From: DUVY01 sp036562755
GTDB taxonomy: Bacteria; Bacillota; Clostridia; Christensenellales; DUVY01
DNA: 6,466 nucleotides
Direction of reading: 5' to 3'
Assembly (NCBI GenBank): GCA_036562755.1
Contig: DATCJN010000051.1
Span: forward strand, 1-6,466
Below the pieces are notes generated by a model. That model was not told where the DNA came from. It was given only the letters and a program-made list of their open reading frames with translations, and ran no database searches. Numbering within the stretch: position 1 is the first letter of the stretch; each line of letters opens with the position of its first letter. Made by a program: the position numbers and the translations under genes. This document shows positions 1-6,466 of the stretch, one piece after another.

Positions 1-1
1 T

Positions 2-949
2 AAAGGCGCGGTAGCGGCGCTTAAAAAGGATTCGGAAGTAAAAGTCGTCCTATCGGGCAAACAAGACGCAATCCAAAAAGAGTTAGAGAAATACCAGTTT
101 GACTCAAATCGCTTAGAAATATTAGACGCTCAAGAAGTAATTTCCAACGACGAGCAGCCTACATTGGCTATCCGCGAAAAAAAAGAATCGTCGCTTGTAA
201 AAGGGTTATATCGTCTAAAAGAAGATTCGGATATTGCCGCCATGGTTTCGGCGGGCAGCACAGGCGCATTTTTGACGGGCGCTATGCTGATAGTGGGAAG
301 GCTGGAAGGGATTGACAGACCCGCATTAGCTCCCGTTTTACCCACGCTTACTTACGGCAATACTATGCTTATAGACAGCGGCGCAAATATGGACTGCAAG
401 CCCGAATACCTGGTTCAATTCGCCGTCATGGGCTCGGCCTATATGCAAGCCGTGCATAACATAGAAACCCCTAAAGTTGCGTTGCTTTCGGTGGGCACCG
501 AGGACGAAAAAGGCAACGCTCAGACAAAAGCAGCTTTTGAGTTGTTAAAAAAGGCGCCCATAAATTTCGTGGGCAATATGGAAGCGCGCGACGCCTTAAG
601 CGGCGACTACGATGTATTGGTAGCCGACGGCTTTGCGGGCAATATACTATTAAAGTCCATAGAAGGAACGGTAAATATGATTTTGTCGGCGCTCAAGCAA
701 TCCATAATGGAAAGAACGCTTTCCAAAATCGGCGCCGCGCTAATGAAACCTTCTTTTAAAAAGCTCAAAGAAAGATTAGATTATAATAAAATGGGCGGAG
801 CGCCTTTCTTAGGCTGCAAGAAAATCGTTATAAAAACTCACGGCTCGTCCAAAGCTGAATCTATAGCCGCCGCTATATTGCAAGCTCAAACTATGGCTAA
901 AATGGGCTTAATCGAAAAAATCAAAAGCGGGTTAGAAAAGATAGTTTGA
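2..949 (+). CDS. plsX: Phosphate acyltransferase PlsX (5' end cut off by window edge)
   Basis: PlsX converts acyl-ACP and phosphate to acyl-phosphate, the acyl donor that PlsY uses for the first step of phospholipid synthesis; it is a soluble, membrane-associated enzyme. The frame is open from base 2 to the TGA at 947-949, giving 315 residues. Compared with family members of about 330 residues, only some 20 N-terminal residues (the start and the first glycine-rich motif) should lie outside the window. Family motifs visible in order are AIREKKESS (about 167-193), SAGSTGA (248-268), GIDRPALAP, DSGANMD with CKPEYLVQ, GTEDEKGN, NFVGNMEARD, ADGFAGN and a C-terminal KTHGSS. The family usually has SAGNTGA, so Asn to Ser is a mild variant. 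A TTG at 164 is internal, because clear PlsX sequence continues upstream of it. The gene overlaps rnc by one base. Identification is firm; only the start is unknown. Confidence 0.96.
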   Translation, partial: KGAVAALKKDSEVKVVLSGKQDAIQKELEKYQFDSNRLEILDAQEVISNDEQPTLAIREKKESSLVKGLYRLKEDSDIAAMVSAGSTGAFLTGAMLIVGRLEGIDRPALAPVLPTLTYGNTMLIDSGANMDCKPEYLVQFAVMGSAYMQAVHNIETPKVALLSVGTEDEKGNAQTKAAFELLKKAPINFVGNMEARDALSGDYDVLVADGFAGNILLKSIEGTVNMILSALKQSIMERTLSKIGAALMKPSFKKLKERLDYNKMGGAPFLGCKKIVIKTHGSSKAESIAAAILQAQTMAKMGLIEKIKSGLEKIV

Positions 950-951
950 TG
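947..951 (+). promoter_or_regulatory. TGATG stop-start overlap coupling plsX and rnc
   Basis: The TGA stop of plsX (947-949) shares its A with the ATG start of rnc (949-951). Upstream of the ATG only a weak purine stretch (AGAAAAG, ending near 940) is visible and there is no good Shine-Dalgarno sequence. Translation of rnc therefore probably depends at least partly on ribosomes finishing plsX. The overlap is seen directly; coupling is inferred. Confidence 0.6.
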
Positions 952-1617
952 GACATTGCGGCTATTCAAGAACGGCTAGGCTATAATTTCAAAAACAAAG
1001 AGCTGTTAATCACCGCTTTTACCCATTCTTCTTATTCCAACGAAAATTACGTTCAAAGCAACGAAATGCTTGAATTTTTGGGAGACAGCGTGCTTAGCCT
1101 AGTGGTGAGCGAATTTTTATACCAAAACGCCAATTCTAATTGGAAAGAAAAAGAACTGTCCGAAAAGCGAGCCTATATAGTAAACAAGACGCCTTTAGCC
1201 AAGGCGCTGGACGAGCTGGAATTAATAGGCTTTTTAAGGTGCGGCGTGGGCGAGACCCGCTCAAACCCTTCAAAATCCGAAGCGACCAAATGCGATCTAT
1301 ACGAAGCCATAGTCGGCGCGATTTTTTTGGACGGCGGAATGCAGGCGGCCAAAAATTTTATCCATAAAACGCTGGGCGAAAACATGCTTCAAGCGCTAAA
1401 GGCCAAAACTGATAATTATGTCGGACTGCTTTTGGAGCATACCTTGGCGCAAAAAAAGGATATTTTTAAATACACCCAAATAGGCCAAGACCAGCCCTTG
1501 TTCATAGTAGAGGTGGTAATAGACCACAAGACATTATCGCAAGCGATGGCAAAAAATAAATCTCAAGCGGAAAAAATGGCGGCAAAAATCGCTTGCGAGC
1601 GCTTAGGCCTTCTCTAA
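949..1617 (+). CDS. rnc: Ribonuclease III
   Basis: RNase III is a homodimeric, Mg-dependent endonuclease that cuts double-stranded RNA, including the 16S and 23S rRNA precursors and some mRNAs and antisense duplexes. At 222 residues it matches the usual family length. The nuclease domain (about 1-150) contains the signature NEMLEFLGDSVL at 38-49 with metal-binding E39, E42 and D46, a conserved KEL segment with E69, the GVGE motif at 99-102, and the second acidic pair D116 and E119 in CDLYEAIVGAIFLDGG. All expected catalytic acids are present. The C-terminal double-stranded-RNA-binding domain (about 156-222) is recognisable from NYVGLLLE, FIVEV and KSQAEKMAAK, but its GPxH loop reads GQDQ (179-182). 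I chose the ATG at 949 over the in-frame TTG at 946 because it is the stronger codon and forms the standard TGATG junction with plsX. A position upstream of smc and ftsY is typical of Bacillota. Confidence 0.96.
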   Translation: MDIAAIQERLGYNFKNKELLITAFTHSSYSNENYVQSNEMLEFLGDSVLSLVVSEFLYQNANSNWKEKELSEKRAYIVNKTPLAKALDELELIGFLRCGVGETRSNPSKSEATKCDLYEAIVGAIFLDGGMQAAKNFIHKTLGENMLQALKAKTDNYVGLLLEHTLAQKKDIFKYTQIGQDQPLFIVEVVIDHKTLSQAMAKNKSQAEKMAAKIACERLGLL

Positions 1618-1647
1618 AAACGACAAATTAAACGTTTTTTATATCGC

Positions 1648-1676
1648 TTTTCAAACTATGATAATTATGCTAAAAT
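1648..1676 (+). promoter_or_regulatory. Candidate sigma-A-type promoter for smc-ftsY
   Basis: The 90-base gap between rnc and smc contains TTTTCA at 1648-1653 (4 of 6 matches to the -35 consensus), a 17-base spacer, and TAAAAT at 1671-1676 (5 of 6 matches to -10). TG at 1668-1669 makes it an extended -10 element. Transcription would start near 1683, leaving a leader of about 25 bases before the smc start. The match is reasonable, but AT-rich DNA produces such patterns by chance, so it remains a prediction. If real, smc and ftsY can be transcribed independently of plsX-rnc. Confidence 0.45.
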
Positions 1677-1695
1677 AACTAAAGTTTAAAATTAA

Positions 1696-1700
1696 AAGGA
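1696..1700 (+). promoter_or_regulatory. Ribosome binding site that fixes the TTG start of smc
   Basis: AAGGA lies seven bases before the TTG at 1708-1710, a normal distance. An in-frame TAA at 1693-1695 rules out any start further upstream. The site therefore supports TTG as the true start codon. Confidence 0.75.
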
Positions 1701-1707
1701 AAGCGCA

Positions 1708-4700
1708 TTGTATTTTAAGAAACTAGAAGTTTACGGTTTTAAGTCTTTTGCGGACAAGCTTACTATAGAATTTGGCGAGGGAGTAACGGCAATTGTAGGG
1801 CCCAACGGCTGCGGCAAGAGTAATTTTGCCGATTGCATAAGATGGGCGCTTGGCGAACAGTCCCCTAAAACTTTGCGCGGCTCTAATATGCTGGATGTTA
1901 TCTTTAACGGTTCGGCTACAAGAAAGTCGCTTTCCTATTGCGAAGTTTTGTTATACTTTGATAACACCCAACGCATTTTTGATATAGATTACGACGAAGT
2001 TGTAATTTCCCGCAAACTTTATAGAGACGGCGAGAGCGAATACGCCATTAACAAAACTCCTTGCAGACTAAAGGATATTTTATCCATATTGTTTGACTCC
2101 GGTCTAGGTAAGGGCGGTTATTCTATTATCGGACAGGGCAGAATAGACGAAATTTTAAGCGCCAAGCCCGAAAACAGACGCAGTATTTTTGAGGAAGCGG
2201 CGGGTATTTCAAAATATAAAAATATCAAGATAGAAAACGAGCGTAAACTTGTTAGGGCGGAAGAGAAACTTACCACACACATCGCCATAATGAACGAGCT
2301 TCAAAGGAACTTAGACCCCTTGCAGGCCCAGTGCGAAAAGGCTCAAAAATACCTGGAACTAAAAAAGCGCCAGAGAATTTTGGACATAAACAACTACATA
2401 GTTTTATTTGAAACCGCCGAGAGCAAGAAAAAGCAGGCTCAAAGCGATTTGGACAAAGTCAACGAGCTAATCGCCCAAAAACAAAAAGAATACGACCAAG
2501 CCTGCAATAACTATATTCAGGCAATGGAGCATTCGTCCAAGCTTGATTTGGATATCAAGGCGCTAAACGACGAAAGGCTTTCGCTTTCGTTAAAGGTAGA
2601 GCGCGCCGAAAGCGAGCAAAAATTAATCAGAGAAAAGATTAACAACTTAAAAGAACAAAACGAGAGATTATCCCTCCAGCTTCTAAAAGATCAGGAAGAA
2701 CTAAACGAAAGCGCGGAAGCGCTAAATCAAAACATCGATAAGTCTAACCGACTCAACGACGACATCGAAAATTTACGCAACCAGGTTGAAGAACTCAACA
2801 CCAAATATATAGAGATTTCAAGCAAAATAAGCGAGATAGAAACCCAGGCTCAAATAGCGCACAAACAAGAACTTGAGGCGCTAAATTTAATTACCGATAT
2901 AAAATCCCAGCTATCCAGCCTAAACCAAAAAAAGACCAACCTAGAAGAAAAGATAAACGATTACGATAAAAGGATTCAAAACCTTACAAGCCAGCTGACC
3001 GAGGACGAAATAAGAGCGATAAAGCTAGGCAAAAATGTCGAACGCCTAGAAATCGAGCGCTCCAAATTAAAGTCCGATTTGGATTTATATACCAGCCAAT
3101 ACAATACTCAACTTAAGCAGACCAAGGAATTGGCCAATTTGACCGAGTCTTTGAGCGCGCAATATCACAAGCACAAAACTCAGCACAAGCTCTTAAGCGA
3201 CATAGCCGAAGACATGCGCAATTACAATTTTAGCGTCAAGTCTTTGTTTAACGCGGCTAAGACTGATTCTCAATTGGCTAAACATATAGAAAATGTCGTA
3301 GCAAGGGTAATCAAAGTTAAACCCCACCTTGAAACCGCAATAGAAATGGCTTTGGGCGCTACGGCTCAAAACATTATCACGCCCGACGAGCAGGGCGCAA
3401 AATACGCTGTTAATTACCTAAAACAACACAATTTAGGCCGCGCAACGTTCTTGCCTGTTACGGCAGTCCAGCCTCGCTATTTGGAGCAAAATATTTTGGA
3501 TAAAATAAAGCGCTTTGAAGGCTGTTACGGCGTAGCCGCTGACCTTATAGAATATAACTCCCGTTACGACGGCATTATCCGCATGCTTTTGGGCAGAACG
3601 GTTATAGCCAAGGATTTGGATACGGCTATAAATATAGCCAAAAGCTGCAATTACTCGTTTAGAATAGTCACTTTAGAAGGCGATATAATAGCTAACGGCG
3701 GCGCTATCACGGGCGGAAGCAAAAAGCGCGAAGTATCCAACCTCATAAGCTATGAAAACGAGCTTGAAAAGGTGTCCAAGCAATTAGCCGAAGTAGAAAT
3801 ACAATTGACGGACGCTCTAAAGCAAAAAACTGAAGCGGAGCAAGATTTGGAAAGCTTAAGCCAAGAGCTAAAAAAATGCCAGCAAGACTTGCACGTTAGG
3901 GATATCGAGCTTGCGTCCGAAAAAGAGCAATATAAAAAAGTCCTATCCCAGATAGAAGGGTATAAGAGAGAGATATTATTCTGTAACGAAGAAACCCAAA
4001 AAGCAAAAAACAGTATAGTTGAAATAGAAAATAATATTCAGGCGCTTTTGGCCCAAGAAAATAATATTTCGACTAAAAAGCAAGACGAAGACCAAAATAT
4101 TCAAAAGCAAAAATATTTCGAGGAACTAAAAGCCGCTAGAGACGAGTTATTATCCAAGATAACCAACGCCAAAATTGAGCTTGCCGAATGCAATACCCAA
4201 AAGAGCGTTTGCGAAAGCGAGATTAACAGGCTATCCTCAAGAATTCAATACCTGCAAGACAATATCGCCGAATGCAAAAAGAATATACAAAAGAACAACG
4301 ATATCATCGAATCGGCGGATTTGCCTCTAATTAGCGGAATCGCGGCCGATCCTAAAGACCACGAAAGGCTGAAAGAAATCGAGCAAAAACTCGAAAGTCT
4401 GGACAGCTTCAAGATGAGCTACCAGAAAAAACTCATTGAGCTTGACGAAATTCGCCTGAAAGTCCAAGAAGAGCTTAACAGCCTAAAAGACAAGAGATTT
4501 GAATACGAAAAAAGGCTTAGCGATATAGACGTAAGCTTGCAGATAGACTCCGAAAAAATAGCCGAGGAATACAACCTCGACTATCAAGGCTGTTTGGCAT
4601 ACAGGCTCCCCGATTATGACTACCAAGACGGAGTATCCGAGGCCAACAGGATTAAGAGAGAGATACTAAAATTAGGCTATGTAAATCTCGAAGCTATCGA

Positions 4701-5298
4701 GGAATACCGCATACTAAAAGAACGCTTAGAAGAGCAAACTAAGCAAAAAGAAGATTTGGAAAAATCCATAGCCGATATAAGAAAGGTAATCAAGGAAATG
4801 GTCAACGAAATGATAACCAGGTTTAACCATTCCTTTGAGCAAATACAAATCAATTTCTCCCAAGTCTTTAGGCAGCTGTTTGGCGGCGGCAACGCCAAGT
4901 TGATCTTGGAAGAAGCCGAAGACCCGCTGGAAGCAGGCATTGAGATTATCGCCGAGCCTCCGGGCAAAAAACTTCAGAGCATATCGCTCTTATCCGGCGG
5001 CGAAAGAGCGTTGACCGCTATAGCCATATTATTCGCTATCCTAAAGCTAAAGCCTATGCCTTTTTGCGTATTGGACGAAATAGAAGCGGCGCTGGACGAC
5101 GCTAACTCCGAAAGATTCGCTCGATATCTCAAGGCGTTTAGCAAGCAAACTCAGTTTATAGTAATTACCCACAAAAAGCCCACAATGGAAGCGGCCGATA
5201 GAATGTACGGCGTAACCATGGAAGAGCAGGGCGTTTCCAAAGTGGTAAGCGTCAAACTAGAAGAAGCCGTGAGAGTCGCTCAAGCCGAAGGAGCGTAA
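1708..5298 (+). CDS. smc: Chromosome partition protein SMC
   Basis: SMC is the ATPase of the bacterial condensin complex. With the kleisin ScpA and ScpB it extrudes and tethers DNA loops to compact and segregate the chromosome. The 1196-residue length is typical. The N-terminal head (about 1-165) begins MYFKKLEVYGFKSFADK, with Walker A GPNGCGKSN at 31-39 (K37), a Q-loop region ALGEQSPKTLRG, and later GQGRIDEIL and FEEAAGISKYK. Long charged, heptad-like coiled-coil arms occupy about 170-505 and 680-1030. Between them sits the hinge (about 505-680) with GRATFLP, RIVTLEGD and the paired glycines GGAITGG (664-670). The C-terminal head (about 1040-1196) carries LFGGG, the PPGKKLQ segment, the ABC signature LSGGE (1095-1099), Walker B VLDE with D1123 and catalytic E1124, and the switch histidine H1155 in ITHKK. 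The gene is intact. The start is TTG, supported by the SMC N-terminus beginning exactly there, an AAGGA site and an upstream stop. ScpA and ScpB genes are not in the window. In the hinge, two expected glycines are replaced (H526, N529). Confidence 0.98.
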   Translation: MYFKKLEVYGFKSFADKLTIEFGEGVTAIVGPNGCGKSNFADCIRWALGEQSPKTLRGSNMLDVIFNGSATRKSLSYCEVLLYFDNTQRIFDIDYDEVVISRKLYRDGESEYAINKTPCRLKDILSILFDSGLGKGGYSIIGQGRIDEILSAKPENRRSIFEEAAGISKYKNIKIENERKLVRAEEKLTTHIAIMNELQRNLDPLQAQCEKAQKYLELKKRQRILDINNYIVLFETAESKKKQAQSDLDKVNELIAQKQKEYDQACNNYIQAMEHSSKLDLDIKALNDERLSLSLKVERAESEQKLIREKINNLKEQNERLSLQLLKDQEELNESAEALNQNIDKSNRLNDDIENLRNQVEELNTKYIEISSKISEIETQAQIAHKQELEALNLITDIKSQLSSLNQKKTNLEEKINDYDKRIQNLTSQLTEDEIRAIKLGKNVERLEIERSKLKSDLDLYTSQYNTQLKQTKELANLTESLSAQYHKHKTQHKLLSDIAEDMRNYNFSVKSLFNAAKTDSQLAKHIENVVARVIKVKPHLETAIEMALGATAQNIITPDEQGAKYAVNYLKQHNLGRATFLPVTAVQPRYLEQNILDKIKRFEGCYGVAADLIEYNSRYDGIIRMLLGRTVIAKDLDTAINIAKSCNYSFRIVTLEGDIIANGGAITGGSKKREVSNLISYENELEKVSKQLAEVEIQLTDALKQKTEAEQDLESLSQELKKCQQDLHVRDIELASEKEQYKKVLSQIEGYKREILFCNEETQKAKNSIVEIENNIQALLAQENNISTKKQDEDQNIQKQKYFEELKAARDELLSKITNAKIELAECNTQKSVCESEINRLSSRIQYLQDNIAECKKNIQKNNDIIESADLPLISGIAADPKDHERLKEIEQKLESLDSFKMSYQKKLIELDEIRLKVQEELNSLKDKRFEYEKRLSDIDVSLQIDSEKIAEEYNLDYQGCLAYRLPDYDYQDGVSEANRIKREILKLGYVNLEAIEEYRILKERLEEQTKQKEDLEKSIADIRKVIKEMVNEMITRFNHSFEQIQINFSQVFRQLFGGGNAKLILEEAEDPLEAGIEIIAEPPGKKLQSISLLSGGERALTAIAILFAILKLKPMPFCVLDEIEAALDDANSERFARYLKAFSKQTQFIVITHKKPTMEAADRMYGVTMEEQGVSKVVSVKLEEAVRVAQAEGA
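5288..5293 (+). promoter_or_regulatory. Ribosome binding site of ftsY inside the end of smc
   Basis: AAGGAG, a near-perfect Shine-Dalgarno sequence, overlaps the last codons of smc and lies six bases before the ftsY ATG at 5300. With only one base between the smc stop and the ftsY start, the two genes must be co-transcribed and are probably translationally coupled. Confidence 0.8.
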
Positions 5299-5299
5299 T

Positions 5300-6196
5300 A
5301 TGAACCTGTTTAAGAAAATCTGGGAAGCCTTAAAAAAGACAAGAGAATCCATCGGATTTAAATTAAGCCAATTGTTTGGCGGCAAGGTTCTAGACGATGA
5401 TTTTTACGACGAGCTTGAGGCAATACTTTTAAGCTCGGACATGGGCGCCGAAGCCGCTATGGATATTTTGGATAGATTAAGGGACGAAATAGAGACCAAG
5501 CGCATAAAAGACCGCGACGGCGTGTTAAGCGCGCTAAAAGGCATAATGATAGATATCTTAGAAGAAGTTCCCGCTCCCGAAATCGACACGCCCGCAATTA
5601 TCACTATAGTAGGCGTTAACGGCGTAGGCAAGACCACGGCAATCGGCAAACTCGCAAAATACTTCTCTAAACTCGGACATAAAGTAATCATTGCCGCGGC
5701 AGACACCTTTAGAGCGGCCGCCTCCGACCAATTATCCGTTTGGGCGGAAAGGGCAAACGTAAAAATAGTCCGTCAAGGCGAAGGAGCGGATCCTGCGGCG
5801 GTAGTTTACGACGCCATTCAATCAATGAAAGCAAAAGGCGCGGATATTTTGTTGGTGGATACAGCGGGCAGACTGCATAACAAAAAGAACCTAATGGAAG
5901 AGTTAAAAAAAATAGTCCGTATTTCTGAGCGCGAATACGATGACGCGACGCACCTTAGGTTTTTGGTATTAGACGCCACTACGGGACAAAACGCCATTTC
6001 TCAAGCCGATATCTTTAACGAAGCGGTGTCGCTGGACGGCATAATTTTAACCAAACTGGACGGAACGGCAAAAGGCGGCGTAGTCTTAGCCATAGCCAAA
6101 AAACTTGAACTGCCCGTTTTGTTCGTAGGCGTTGGCGAGGGCATAGACGACCTTATAGAATTTGACGCCCAAGAGTTTGTAGAATCAATGTTTTAG
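5300..6196 (+). CDS. ftsY: Signal recognition particle receptor FtsY
   Basis: FtsY is the membrane-bound SRP receptor GTPase. It pairs with Ffh (SRP54) to deliver ribosomes making membrane proteins to the SecYEG channel. The 298 residues begin with a basic, amphipathic stretch (MNLFKKIWEALKKTR) likely to touch the membrane, followed by the helical N domain (to about 95) with DDDFYDELEAILLSSDMG. The G domain shows G1 GVNGVGKT (105-112), DTFRAAA (135-141), DTAGR (187-191), DATTGQN, G4 TKLDGTAKGG (251-260) and the closing GVGE motif. FtsY rather than Ffh is indicated by the lack of a methionine-rich M domain and by the ending FDAQEFVESMF. It is a short form: there is no acidic A domain as in E. 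coli, and the protein stops almost directly after the last conserved helix. It follows smc by one base. No convincing terminator follows it. Confidence 0.97.
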   Translation: MNLFKKIWEALKKTRESIGFKLSQLFGGKVLDDDFYDELEAILLSSDMGAEAAMDILDRLRDEIETKRIKDRDGVLSALKGIMIDILEEVPAPEIDTPAIITIVGVNGVGKTTAIGKLAKYFSKLGHKVIIAAADTFRAAASDQLSVWAERANVKIVRQGEGADPAAVVYDAIQSMKAKGADILLVDTAGRLHNKKNLMEELKKIVRISEREYDDATHLRFLVLDATTGQNAISQADIFNEAVSLDGIILTKLDGTAKGGVVLAIAKKLELPVLFVGVGEGIDDLIEFDAQEFVESMF

Positions 6197-6238
6197 AAAC
6201 TGAATATTATTTATAAATTATATATACAAAAGATAAAG

Positions 6239-6466
6239 ATGAGAAATTTATTAATAGACATAGGAAGCACCAATATAAAATGGGCTGTAAATCAAAACGA
6301 CGAGATTTTTGAAGTTTTTAAGACCAGCTTTCCTCCCAAAAAACAGCTTCCCGCGCCTTTTTATGAGGTGGAGTTAAATAAAATTACCGATATAATCTCA
6401 GATATCATTAATTCCCAACAAGACATAAATAATATCTTTATATCTACCCAAATGCACGGCTATGTC
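6239..6466 (+). CDS. FGGY-family carbohydrate kinase, N-terminal part (3' end beyond window)
   Basis: FGGY kinases use ATP to phosphorylate a sugar or polyol in the cytoplasm. The frame is open from the ATG at 6239 to the window end (76 residues of a family usually near 500). Two family features are visible. DIGSTNIKWAV (7-17) matches the phosphate-1 loop of the ASKHA ATPase fold. ISTQMHGYV (68-76) matches the SGQMHG segment that helps form the sugar site in xylulokinase-like members. The QMHG form leans toward the xylulokinase or sedoheptulokinase side of the family, but the substrate cannot be named from this fragment. Upstream the frame has no other start before the ftsY stop, so the ATG is well placed, although the ribosome binding site is poor (only AAAG-like purines). 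The DNA is noticeably more AT-rich than ftsY. The gene lies 42 bases after ftsY, and whether it is read from the same transcript is unclear. Confidence 0.8.
   Translation, partial: MRNLLIDIGSTNIKWAVNQNDEIFEVFKTSFPPKKQLPAPFYEVELNKITDIISDIINSQQDINNIFISTQMHGYV

Noticed and set aside
946..948. TTG at 946 as the rnc start
   Set aside because: It is followed immediately by ATG at 949, which is the stronger start codon and forms the common TGATG overlap. The difference is one residue.
164..949. plsX starting at the TTG at 164
   Set aside because: Clear PlsX-like sequence continues in frame upstream to base 2, and a protein starting at 164 would lack the family's N-terminal region. The gene is simply cut by the window edge.
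1140..1385. Overlapping open frames within rnc on both strands
   Set aside because: They lie wholly inside a well-conserved RNase III gene, show no recognisable protein features and have no convincing ribosome binding sites.
1616..1640. Hairpin AAAAACG/CGTTTTT with a T run after rnc, as a rho-independent terminator
   Set aside because: The stem has seven pairs, only two of them G-C, and a 10-base loop. It is probably too weak to terminate efficiently, so I did not list it as a feature.
2200..4800. Repetitive Lys/Glu/Gln-rich sequence in smc as a possible repeat element
   Set aside because: The bias is the normal composition of SMC coiled-coil arms; I saw no exact DNA repeats.
4677..5706. 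Antisense open frames inside the end of smc and the start of ftsY
   Set aside because: They mirror conserved coding sequence on the other strand, are Ser- and Ile-rich as expected of reversed codons, and resemble no known family.
6197..6238. Promoter or terminator between ftsY and the sugar kinase
   Set aside because: The spacer offers several TATAAA- or TATTAT-like strings but none has a good -35 box at proper spacing, and ATTTATAAAT is an AT-only palindrome without a G-C stem. Nothing specific can be supported.

Overview
The window is a stretch of bacterial chromosome carrying housekeeping genes, all on the + strand: the 3' part of plsX, complete rnc, complete smc, complete ftsY, and the 5' end of a sugar-kinase-like gene that runs off the right edge. 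The rnc-smc-ftsY order, SMC with a TTG start and AAGGA-type ribosome binding sites, and the moderate-to-low G+C point to a Gram-positive Bacillota lineage, probably Clostridia. This is inference from protein style and synteny, and a finer placement is not possible from sequence alone. TGA acts as a normal stop (end of plsX), so the standard bacterial code applies.

Layout: plsX (2-949, start outside the window) overlaps rnc (949-1617) by one base in a TGATG junction. A 90-base AT-rich gap (1618-1707) follows and holds a plausible sigma-A-type promoter. Then comes smc (1708-5298, TTG start), followed after one base by ftsY (5300-6196), whose ribosome binding site lies in the last codons of smc. 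A 44-base, very AT-rich spacer leads to an FGGY-family carbohydrate kinase (6239 to beyond 6466). The longest non-coding stretch is the 90-base gap, and coding density is very high.

How the genes fit together: PlsX makes acyl-phosphate for phospholipid synthesis. RNase III processes rRNA precursors and double-stranded RNA. SMC compacts and segregates the chromosome with ScpA and ScpB, which are not in the window. FtsY is the membrane receptor for the signal recognition particle. They are growth-linked functions grouped by a conserved gene order rather than one pathway. The kinase is unrelated in function and differs in base composition.

I found no previously undescribed system, mobile element, CRISPR array, RNA gene or large repeat. 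The points worth a second look are modest: the absence of the usual fab/acpP genes between plsX and rnc, the break in synteny and composition after ftsY, divergent double-stranded-RNA-binding residues in RNase III, and missing glycines in the SMC hinge.
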